This document shows, piece after piece, positions 23,201 through 35,500 of a stretch of 64,000 nucleotides of DNA. The notes under the pieces are model-generated. The model was not told the origin of the DNA and ran no database searches. It saw nothing but the letters and a program-made list of their open reading frames with translations. Source of the DNA: Schistocephalus solidus (lineage: Eukaryota; Platyhelminthes; Cestoda; Diphyllobothriidea; Diphyllobothriidae); assembly GCA_017591395.1 (NCBI GenBank), contig WEDG01003263.1, positions 62,001 to 126,000 of the forward strand, in the 5' to 3' direction. Numbering within the stretch: the stretch's first letter is position 1; each line of letters begins with the position of its first letter. Position numbers and translations under genes: made by a program.

Positions 23201-26200
23201 TCCTTTCCTTACTGTGTTGAAAATAGGTTTTGGTGTCTCACTCTTAGTGCTGTATTCACCCAATTTTCCTCGTTTTGGACTCGTAAGGTCTATTGTTAGT
23301 AGTTACATATTCTCTGTTATTATTCAGGTTACAGGTTAATCTTTTCACTCATATGATGTAAAATGTAATTCAATTGACCAGTGTAAATTCGAAGCGGAAG
23401 AAATTAGAGGACCAGTTTTACTTGTCTTCCCAATATACTTTCCTTCATCGCCCCTTAAGTTGAAGTTTCTCGTGCTTCAAAGAAACGAAAATTTGAGGCT
23501 TTCATTTCCAGGCGAAAGCTCAGTTCAGTTCGATTGCTATAGTGCATAAACAGTGGGGTAAGTATGGACTGCCAATTTTTTTTGTCTCAATCAGTATAGG
23601 TTTTGCTTCGCCGCAACTGGCGCATTCGGGGTTGTTTTCAGTGCGGCGTTACCAATATCTGTATTAACACTCATACGATATGGCACACATGGACGCACAC
23701 ATACACACTTGCACATTTTACTGACTGTGACATTACACATGAGGTAGGGCGTGAGGGTACGGTGTCCATTGCGAACGGTCATGGCATTATCGAACGACCA
23801 CACGGCGCCCGCATGTCTGTACATCGATAGCGGTACAAATACCAGCGCGCTCGCAGGTACTCTCGCTGCACAAGCATGTGTAATAGCGTAGAACTCGCCA
23901 CACTTTTTGATGTTTCTCGGTCGCTTTATTTTGCTAAGCCAAGTAATGCGGATTATTTTTGGACCTTGGTCTTTCCCCTCTGTAGCTCCCTCATGCAACA
24001 CCCGCCTCCGTTACTCTCCAACCCGGCCCCAATGACAGTGGAAAGGTGAGCCTGTCTGTTACTGCTTCACGAATTTCAGTCTGTGTCCTAACCCCTGCTT
24101 TGATTGCCGGCGTATACTAAACGCACACACCCGCCCGTGAGGCCGGTCGCGTTTTCTGACCTTCCGTTGCACTTCTATGTTTATTACTGCCTAACATGAC
24201 CACACGTTTCACTTAACATGAAACAGCGGAATTTTTTGTCGCTGTTAGAGGAATAATTTGCGTTCACTTGCACCAGCCGCCTGATCGAATATTTGTCGCT
24301 TAGAAGGCGTTTGTGTTTATAAGGCCTTGTTCTTGTTTTGACACGTGTAATCATGGGCTCTGTAGGGAATGCTTGCACGGGCAAACCGAATATTCTATCG
24401 TAGATTTACTATTTTGCCTGTCGTCCTGGCTTATAACGCACCATTATTATTTCATTAAGCACGAGCTAACATCCTTAAGGGTACTTGAAGTTTAAGAAAA
24501 TTACTTAGTTTGGGTTGCAGTATTGATGTCCAAGAAATTATCTCACGATATTCCGCTATAGGTCTTCCTGTAAAACACGTTCCAAGCCTTTATTAGCAAC
24601 CTCACTTTTAAGAAAAATTATTGCAGTAATTTGAAGTGAAATTTATGCGCTCAAAATAAACACTTGATGGCATAGAACAAATCGGATTCGTAAATTTTAC
24701 TTCACATGTTTTTGGAACGCTGTCTAATTTTTTTGTTATTGTGCCAAACAGTGCCCCTAAAGGGGCCACGTGTTGGATGCGCTGGACCAACAAGGGGGCC
24801 GAATCAGGGTGTGGTAGGCGTTATTTGAGATGAGCTCCCATAAAAAATGCCAAACATGGGGGGTCGGGTGGCGTGGTGGCACACGTAGGTGTAGGCTCAT
24901 GCCGCACCAACCCATTGCCATTAATGGCTCTGATTCAGGCGTGGTGGTACGGTCAGGAGCGTCTCCGACCACGCTAGCTACATGCACCTGACTCCGCCTC
25001 CGGTCATCTTAACTCTCTCTTGACATCGGGCACAGGCGAGTAAGGGAGGAGAAAGTGCGGTAGATGCAGTGAGTCTACTATCGCATAAAACTAATTCACG
25101 CACAAGTTGATGTCCATGCACCACCATGTTGTGGAGCATATGATGAACATCGTCCAAATCGCCGGTCGAACTGTCGTACCGTAAAACCATTTATCATTTT
25201 TGAGTTCCTATCCAACTGGATTGGACTGCGTTTTTGGCATGCAACCTACACTGGTAGTGTGTTTAAGGATTCATTATGTCGTTATCAGGTTGTCGAGGTC
25301 CCGTCTTCATACGTATCCAGGGTTAAATTCACTTTCATTTCTGACAAGGGTAAACCGCGCCTGAAAAAATAAAGATATTAACGTTGCTCTGCTTTGTTTC
25401 AAAGTGAAATAGGAAAAACTCACTATTTGCTAAATACAGCTCTTTATGATTAGCCAGTAGAACCGTTTCGAGATCTGAATTGTTGCCCAAGTCTCGTAGA
25501 CCGGGTTTTGATACGGTTATGCGTGTTTTATGATGGTCATTAAAAGTGAAAGAGTTCGATCTTCCTTCCCTCGGATGTGAGCGTTTCACCTATCACCTTT
25601 TCTGATGATCAGTTATCCTAAATGACTGCTGCATTGGGTCACAAACCTTTCATACGGAATTATTTGCTTGTATGTTGGCTTCGAATGTTGTCACGGTTAT
25701 CTGCATCAGCGTCGCACGCCCTATCACTTACGGAAGTGGAATACGAACCTCTTTTTGATGTTACAGACTACCTCAAATAAAAAATATGCACAATCAGAAA
25801 TACATTCGCCTCCTTTACAGAAACGAACCGCTAACCTCCCAAATTGCTGCCTAATTGATTATCAAATGATTTAGCCTTATCTGTTAAACAACTTCCCCCT
25901 CAGTCGCTCTGCGTACCTCTTCATTGGGGCCCCAGACACGGATCAGCGCTCGCCTTGAAAAGGATCTGCGCACGTTAAAAGCCAAAAAAGCAAACTTTGT
26001 TGTCGCTTTAACGTAAATACTATTTGTAATTTTTGAACAATACTGTTGAGCGTCTTAGTGTCGCTTGACTGCTCTGCAAGTTTAGCGAATCACGAGATGG
26101 GAGTTTGGGGAGGGGGATAATTTGTTTTACTCTCCTTTTCCTCCCTCGTCATGAAAAGCTCACATCCAATTTTGCAGTGAACAGTCCTTGAGCTCACCCG

Positions 26201-29200
26201 CTTTTCTTATTGTTAGTCGTTATCGTTGAAACGTCTGTCTCATGTGAAGGTTGGAGCAAACGAGGCCGCAACAACGGGGCATTCAAGATCGTCGAACAAA
26301 CTCTGAACGAAGTCCTTAGATAACAGTAGCCGTATGTTTGATCTTCCATCCAGAGCAAAACTCTTTAAAAAGCTGCCGGGCATTATACGTGATCTATCCT
26401 CCTTGCTGTTGGACACGCATCTTTCCCTTACCAGCTTTCAAGGACCCAATATTGATTTACCAATATTCACTCCGCGAAGAGTGTAGGCCAGCAGGTCAGC
26501 TTCATACACCAGATTTCCTATCATGAAATGTCAACCGCAATGCTGAAAGTTGTTTTCGATTCAAACAAATGTACTAAGTAGGGTTGTAATATTGATTATC
26601 GTGCAGCCTAATCTTAAGGTATGCCAGTCACTTTAGGATACAAGCTTTTGCACCAGCTTCTTCCGACCACTAAAAAGCATACGCTGTAAAACATGACTAC
26701 TTAAATAGCATGCCATTTTCTCATTGATTTTAAATTCCCTTAAAATTTCAAACACATTTTATGCAAAACGTACAAAAATATTCTTTCTTGTACTCATTTA
26801 ATAGTAAAGTACTTTTTCTTAAAATTTTATAATTGAAGAAGGGTTTTTTCGGTTTTAACATCTTTCTAAATTGCCGAATAATTGTGAACCCCCGCGGTGG
26901 TTACACTTGCAATCAAGTTTTCGAAACAACCTGCTCTCTACATTCTGTCTAAGGAAAATCCCACATTCCTTTACGTGATGGGGAAGATGTCATACAGTGA
27001 TCATAACATTTTGCATTGAATGTGGGTCATGTTGCATAATTTATAGGCAACACTTATAAATTCACGGATACCATGTACCATGAGTGAACATTAAAAGCTC
27101 TGAAACATCTCATAATTAGAAACTATTAAAACCGAACGATACCCCTTCTTCAAGTAGGAAGTTTTAGGAAAGCTTGATTTGTTATCAAAGGAGTTAAAGA
27201 AAGAATATTTTTCGTAAGTTTTCCATAATATGTGTTGGAACTTTTAAGGGCATTTAAAATCAATCAGAAAAAGATATAATACTTAAGTAGTCAAATTTTA
27301 CAGCCTATGCATTAATTGGTGGTCGGAAGAAACTGGTTCAAAAGCCTGAATCCTGAAGTTACTGAATTATCTCGATTAGCCTGCACGCTAATTAATATTT
27401 CAGCTCTACTTAAGCAATTAGTTTGAATCGAAAGTAATTCTGTTGACATTTCCTGAGATAAGGAATCTTCTGTATCTGTTTCTACTATCAATGTTATGCC
27501 TGTGAATTTTTTAGAAAACAACGAGTTTTACTGGGTATTGACGGCATCAGTCGAAGAATAGATCGCCTCCCCCCTGAATTTGTCGGTTTAGCTAAGGAAT
27601 GAGGTTAGGGTTGACGTTAACTGTAGTGTTAGAGTTTAGGGTGGAGTTAGGGCTTAGTTTAGAACAATCGTTTAGGTTTATGTTAGGGTTCGGAATATTT
27701 TACCCTTTCTGTAAGTATGCACAGGGTCGCTTTTTTACTCGTTCCCCTGTCCTGTTCAGGGGGCCAAATAAGTCACCCTAACATTTTTTTTCGATTGGCT
27801 CTTTTGTGTTCTAGCTCAAGCTCAAGGAATTTGTCTCGAGATAATCGTAACTTTTTCGCCTAAACTTCCAACCTCCTTGCCAACTTGACGACGCACAAAC
27901 TTGCGGTCACATGCACGTTTGACCTTGTTGCCAGTCGAGGCGCCGAGGGTTTATCAGAAACAGAGACCAAATTCTTATGGCCACGGCTTACTTATTTGTG
28001 CCGAGAGGATGTGCCCGTTTTCCACGTCCACCGATCCTGCCAGGTGGCAGGGGCAACGCACGCTCACTTTTTTTTCATAATGGTCAAGGCCTCTGCCTTC
28101 GCTTGCAGCTGTGTATCGCCGAACCGTCAACGGTCGAAAGTGATGTTCCAGAAAAAAGCGTAGACTGAGCTGAAGGTTCTTGGCCCATTTCACCAGCTGG
28201 TTTCCTTTAGGATGACAGTCAGAACGCTTAGAGAAACTGCGTAGTGAACTGGATAATGGATGCGACGACTGGTGGGTTCTAATTAACTGCAAAACTGTTG
28301 ACTGCAACAGTTTACTAAAAGGCAGAAGTTGACTTAGCCAGAAAACAGTGATAGTTAATGCGCACAACTTAACGTTATCCGGACAGCACACAGCTCGAGG
28401 TCAGGAGGTTGGCCCCATCTGTTCGGCTTACGCGTTACAACTCTTCCAGTGCTTCTTTGCCAATATTCGGTCTCATTTTACTTCTTCTTGCTATAACATA
28501 AGGATTTTTAAGTTTTCTGTTTTTCTTAAATAAGGCCTGTCTTCTAAAATAAGTCCACCTTTCGCCATGATTACCAAAAAACCGACACGCTTACACTCTT
28601 CTGTGTCGACTGATTTCTCGAAGGACCCTGCACGGTTGTTTTGACGGTTTTGAATTTTCCCCCCGTGCGCCGACTGGCTACACTGATGCTATCACCCCGC
28701 TAACCTCAGGGTTTTATTACCCACAGACTTGTATTTTCAATGAATGTAGTCGTAAAATAGGTCGATTTGCCATCGACGTTAGGGAGACTAAAACGTTTTC
28801 GAGGCACAGAAGAAAAGGCACTGCTCGGGATTAATAACTGTTAAATTGAAAGAATTTGATAATATCAACTTCTTCAGGGTGAGGCTGCTGATGAATGGAT
28901 GAAGTTAGCAAATATACCGCATTGATGCTGCTTGCGGAGTTTTCTCTGTCCTTAGAAGGTGTCCAGGGATCCAACACGATGTCTTCCTCGCCACAGATAT
29001 CCACATGTACTCGGAACCTTCCGTGCGGTCATCCTATACGATTGTGAGTGCTGGACAGTCAACGGAAAGCCGGAGAACCATCCGTCGAATGGAATACATT
29101 GACTTGATTTTTAGTGAGAGAGTCCTTAAAATCACGAGGATCTCTCAGGCCGTCAAGAGAAGACGACCGAGGTGGTTTAGGCACTTACTATTCTCGCTTC

Positions 29201-32200
29201 CGTGCTGTTGCCCGCTTCCGTCCTGTTGCCCGTTTTTTTTCTTACTATTCTCGCTTTCGTGCTGTTGCCCGTTTGGGGGGTCAATTCAAAACTTGGCTAG
29301 ACACAATTCGCTAAGGCATGGAGTTTGACTTTCTGGGTTCAGCCCCCGTCACTGAAGGAGAAAAGGGATCGAGCTCTCTAGATCCGCTTTGCAGCTCATC
29401 GCGCCTGTAGAGGTACAATTAGCGACCTCATCTGGGTCTGCTAGATCAGGCATGATCACAACTCTACCAAGTATAAATACGAATACCCTCCTCAGCTCAT
29501 AAATATTTCGTAGATTGAATTTGAGTTTTGCTGAAAACCACTTTGTTAGACGGACAAAAGGCGTGATGCTGCTTTATATTGTCTTGGGGTTGCTCTGTTA
29601 GGCGGAATTTATCCACTAGTTTCTGACCCAGGCCGGTCTGCTCTACTATGCTTGTCTCCGGGTTTTTCCGTGTAATTTTCACGTTTATCTTGTCCTTTAG
29701 CCCTGTGGTGTGGACTACGAACTTCGAGCCTACATAGCCGAGGAGTGTGACGAAAAGCCGCAAGCTCGGTATGTATTCCAGGAATTTGAATATATTACTT
29801 ACCAACAGTCCACAGTATCCATGCTGCTCTCCTTCCGAAAGTACTGCCTGTTCCGAGCGAGTTTGTGGCTTTTTTGAAAAATAATGTCCTCTTTTTAATG
29901 CATATTCCTGTCTCCTGTACAAATAGCTACAGTTCTCGCTCGAACGGCATCATTTTACTTCCCTTTTCTTTTCTCTATAGCACACTACCTCTTCTAAACC
30001 GTCGCCTCCTCTGGTGGGAAATCGAGGTTGTTGCGCAGTCTGATTCTTTCTCAGCGTCTTCTTATTCCTTAGTGTACTTGTAACGGATTTCATCATGTCT
30101 AATTTAGGCAGCATAATATTGCGGCCGGTGGGTAGCAAGCTCACGAACGAACGTGCGTTGACCGACACACTAGCGCCACAGAGCGAAAACTGCAGGGTAA
30201 AGTATGAGCCGAACGTCAGCTTCTTCGACGCCCATGCACATTTCACTTGACCTCTTCCTCACCGTCCCCGGCCAGGACCGGGTTCGGTCGAATGGAAATC
30301 CCGGGCGATTTCATTCCCTGTCCTAAGAAGTGGGATATATAGAACTTCAGATGACGTGAGTGAGTAGTGAGTGGATAGCGGAATTTAGAAGCAGTGAGAG
30401 TTTGGCTAGATCAATTACTATGCGCGTAAACTGGTAGATGACATCTGATGCCACGCTTGTCTTCTACTGTGGCTTTGACTGCCTACAAAATAGCCAATTT
30501 AGCTAGCTATTTATTTGAAGCTTTTTCTCCCGGGTATGAATTTAAAGCAGGCGTATACAGCAGGATTTATTGGTACCAAGAAATTTCGTGACGGCTTATC
30601 AACTGCAACCCGTCTTTGCATAACACAGATAACGAATGAAATTGTCTGCAGTTTGAATTAACAGAAAATCAATACATAACAGCAAGGGCCCGAGGACAAC
30701 GTAAAGAACTTCAGGAAAGAACATGTGGGGGAGAAACTTAGACAACTAAAACCATGAATCATCTTTGGTGAAAATCACCAGGGCAATTTTAGATTGATCA
30801 CGTGATCTAGTTGCTTGCACAGATTGGGTTTCTCCCTACGAATATACGCTGCTTCCAAATAGCGCAAAGTCCGAGATGTTAGTGCCCGAATAAGTACTCG
30901 GAAAGCTGTTTTGAGGTCTACATAGTGATAACAAGAAAGACGCCGAAGACCTTCTTTCTACCATGAATACATTGCAACCCAAGATAAATTTACGATGGAT
31001 ATGGAACAGAGCAACACGCTACCTTTCCTTATACGTCCTCAGGTTCAGAGAGGATGATCGCTCAATAAGGCGCTCTGTCTTCCACACAAATCCTTGGAAA
31101 GGGCAATACTTGCACTTTAAAAGCTTTGTATCACTAAAATGGGCGCGAAATATTTGCTCTAGTGAAATTATTGATAAAGAAATTGCCTGCATCAAATCAA
31201 CCTTAACTGTGGATATCCTGCACGTTTCATTCAAAAATATAGCAAGACCATACGGCAAAAAGTGGTGGAACATTCAGTTCCAAAAAACCCCGTAGGCATA
31301 TACTTACCCTTTAAGGGTGACAATATTTCTAATACCATCAAGCGACGATTATGCTGCACCATAGGAAGAACATACAATGCAGCTCAGCTCATCTTTATAA
31401 ATCATACTAGAAGCCTGCTAATCAACCGCCCAAAGGATGCCTTGCCGTTGCACGTTACCCCAAATTGTGTTTATGAATTCATGTGCACTTGTAGAGGCAA
31501 GTACATTGGGTGAACGCAAAGGCAATTAGCAACCAGAGCCGCTGAACATTTACCTAATTGGTTGATTTAAACAAGAAAATAAAGTACCACGTTCTTCGAT
31601 TACTAAACATCTACTAGACAGTGGTCACTATGTAGACCTCAAAACAGCTTTCTGAGTACTTGTTCGGGCTCGAACAACTCGAACTTTGCAAGCAACTAGA
31701 TCTATTAATCTACAATTACTCTACAATTACCCTGGTGATTTTCACCCTAGATGATTCATGGTTTTAGTTGTCTAAGCTTCTCCCCCACGTTTCTTTCCTG
31801 AAGTTCTTTACGTTGTCCTCTGGCCCTTGCTGTTATGTATTGATTTTCTGTTAATTCAAACTGCTGTCCATTTTCATTCATTATTTGTGTTGTGAAAAGA
31901 TGGGTTGCAGTTGATAAGCCGTCACGAAATATATTGGTACCAATAAATCCTACTGTTTACGCCTGCTCCAGTTATTTATGACTGCAGTAAAAGAAGTATA
32001 GTCGTTTTTGTAACAACGACAGCAACATAAACGTGGTTACCGTAGAAGGTTATTCTGTTTACCATTTATGTGTAGTTTTCCTGATCCGTGCTGTCCGACT
32101 GCGTAAACGTAGGTTTTTTTTCGCCTGGCCTGATTCCAACCTCGTCGTTGGTTTTGCCGTCGGTCTGTCGTGAACAGGCACTTGTTCATATCTTCTCAGC

Positions 32201-32500
32201 GAACAAACCTTCCCAACCTCTGAGGGGAAGGGTGGTTATTAAAGTGAACTTTCTGTCAATTTATACGCGATATGCCTTTGTATGCGCGCCCGATTCCGCA
32301 TCAGACACACTTGGGATGGGGTATGACTGACTGATGATGGCTAATAAGCCAGAAATGGCCATTCCGGTCTCCCTTGTCTTTGTCGGTTCCACTTTAACAA
32401 CATATGCTACATGTCGCTATGCGACCGCCTGCGAGGGCTCTAGTCTGAGCTCCAGGGCACAACAGAACGTACATGTTCCTTAAGCAGATCGGTGAGCAAC

Positions 32501-32539
<39 letters not shown>

Positions 32540-35500
32540 CGGATGGGAGTCTTGGAACGTATCCCCTGCGATATTTGAAGGCTTACTGTAATGATTTCTA
32601 TAGAAGAAATCAAAATACTTGATTGTCTTCTTTCTATGTTAGCATGTGTGTGTAAGGGGCGTGTAGGAGGTACTAGTTAGGGGTAGCACCACACAGATTG
32701 TATTTGGTCGCTCCATTTGTCTCTTACAGGTGGTTAATGCTCCTGTGGCTGCCTCTAGCTGGTACCCAACTCTCACCTGTAGCTGCTCGAAGCTGGGTTT
32801 TTCCCAGCTGCCACACCCCGGGCAACCGTCACGACCGGCGGGCTAAACCAGGGGAGGGTCCTCGGTGTTGTGTGTGCCTCCACACCCGGTATGTCTGACT
32901 ACCGAACTTCCCACCACCTCCTTCCCCTCTCAAAAATTTATACAATAGGCGTGACAGCAATCCCGTCGGCGGTCCAGGCAACTCGGATCACTCTCGCACT
33001 AAAGCCAAACCGTGACCCATAGTGGAGTTCTACAGCCCTCTGGGATGTCCCAGCAGCCCAATTTGCGGACAGCACTGCTTGCCTCCTCGCGGAGGAAGGG
33101 GCTAGGAAAGGTGCCCTAAATAAATGCTGGGTATCACGTCTTCTGCATTCGGCCGGGGTTCGCAGCTCGCAAAATACGTGGTCGTAAAACTCAAACAAAC
33201 AATAATAACCCCCGTCCCCAGCCCACGCGCCATACTCACCGGGTTGCTCGGGTGAGTCCGCTCACACTAGCACGCTGGAATGTTCGTTCCCTTTCTGACA
33301 GTCCGAGGAGCAACTTACCGGAACGTAGGATGGCGCTATTCCCTCGGAAACTTGTGCGCCACAAGGTGGGCATTGCTGCTCTCAGCGAGACCCCATTATC
33401 CGAGCAGGGTCAGCTGGAGGAAGTGGGTGGCGACTACACCTTCCTCTGTAGCGGCCGGCCAAAGGTATAGCGACGCGACGCTGGTGTCGTCATTGCTATC
33501 CGTAACATCGTGGGACATCTTCCCTGTCTGCCGCAGGGTATCAATGATCGCCTGATGAGCCTCCGCCTGCCTCTTCGGAGGAGACAAGTTCGCTTCCATC
33601 ATCAGCGCCTACGCCCCCAATGAAGAGCTTTGATACGGTGAAGGACAAATTATACGAGGACCTGCGCGCCCTGTTGGCGACTGTGCCGAACGCGGACAAG
33701 ATAATTGTCCTTAGTGAATTTATCGCGCGCGTCGGTACAGACTACGCTACCTGTCAAAGAGTGCTGGGGCCCCACGGTCTCAGTTCCTGGAACAATAGCG
33801 GCCTTCTTCTTCTGTTAACCTGCGCGGAACACTGTTTACTGATGACCAACACCTTCCATCTTCCGACGCGTGAGAAGGTTACCTGGATGTGCCGTCGGTC
33901 GTCGTGCTGGCAGTTGCTGAACTATGTTCTCGTCCGATGGCGCGATCGACAGGACGTGCTGGTGACCAAGGCAATCCGTGATGCCGATGGTTGGACGGAT
34001 CACCGCCTCGTCATCTCCAAGTTGAGGCTCCGAATTCAACCCCGACGACGGCCCCAAGGTAAGCGACCGCCAGGTAAGTTTAATACTCTTTCGTTAAATT
34101 TACCTGCTCGCTGTTTTGATTTAAGTAACCAAATAACAGAGACTGGAGGATCTGCATGCTCCAGATGATAATGCCACAATGGAGACACAATGATTTCAAC
34201 TGCGGAACGTCATTCAGTCCATCGCCCTCGAAGTCCTCGAACGCGCACGCCGTCAATACCAGGACTGATTTTTGCGACAATGACGCCGACACCAGCAAAT
34301 TACTCGCGGAGAAGAACGGACTACACAAAGCCTACATGGACCTTCGGACTGACGCCACCAAAGCAGCCTTCTTCATATGCCGCCGCCTTGTACAGCAAGG
34401 GCTGCGAGAGATGCAGGACGCCTGGATGATTCGAAAGGCTGAGGAAATCCAGGGGTATGCGGACCGCAATGAAATCAAAAGCTTTTTCAAAGCCATCAAG
34501 CCTATCTACGGCCCCTGCATCAAGGTGACCGCACCGCTGTTCAGCTCTGACGGCACAACACTGCTGATAGAGGAATTATAAATTCTTAACTGCTGAGCCG
34601 AGCACTTCAGAAGTGTCCTTAATTGCTCATCAGCCATCTCCGATGCTGCCATTGACAGGCTACCTCAAGTGGACACGAACAATGACCTGGACCTCCCACC
34701 TTCCATACCAGAAACCATCTGGGCCTTGCAACATATTTCCAGCGGAAAAGCACAGGGATCCGACGAAATTTCACCGGAAGTCTACAATTACAGCGGGCCC
34801 CGGCTGATGGCGGAACTCACAACACTCTTTCAGGAGATGTGGCGCCAAGGACACGTTCTTCAGGATTTCAAAGACATGACCATGGTCCATCTCTACAAGC
34901 GGAAGAGGAACCGGCAACTCTGTGATAATCACAGAGGCATCTCTTTGCTCAACATCGCCGGGAAGATCTTCGCCCGAATCCTTCTCAATCGTCTGTACGG
35001 TCACCTAGAGCAGGGACTTCTCCTGGAAAGCCAATGTAGCTTCCAACGATATCTCGGAACAACCGACATGATCTTCGCCGCTCGCCAGCTACAAGAGAAG
35101 TGTCAGGAGATGCGAACCCACCCCTACACTACCTTTATGGACCTGACAAAAGCCTTCGACATGATAAATCCGACGGACTATGGAAAGTAATGCAGAAATT
35201 AGGCTGTCCTGAGCGGTTCACGCCCATGGTGCGTCGGCTGCATGACGGGATGACGGCGCCTGTCACTTACAGCGGGACGGTATCCGAAGCATTCGCAGTT
35301 ACCAATGGAGTGAAGCATGGCTGCGTACTGGCCCCCACCCTCTTCAGCCTCATTTTCTCTGCTATGTTGACGGACGCCTACCGTGAGGAACACCCTGGGA
35401 TCCGCATCACATACAGAACTGACGGGCACCTTCTCAATAGTCCGAGTATGCAGGGCACAACGGGCGCGTCTACTGGTACAGTTCATGACTTACTCTTCGC

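Noticed and set aside
23591..24001. 136-codon minus-strand frame overlapping arrestin exon 5
   Set aside because: It is antisense to a well-supported exon and its text has no domain; it is a shadow frame.
27597..27790. Chromosome end or head-to-head telomere fusion
   Set aside because: The TTAGGG units are degenerate, short and followed by a flank shared with two other places, so a dispersed repeat explains them better.
30547..31967. LTR retrotransposon based on repeated ends
   Set aside because: The end repeats are inverted, not direct, and the coding region is Penelope-type with a GIY-YIG remnant.
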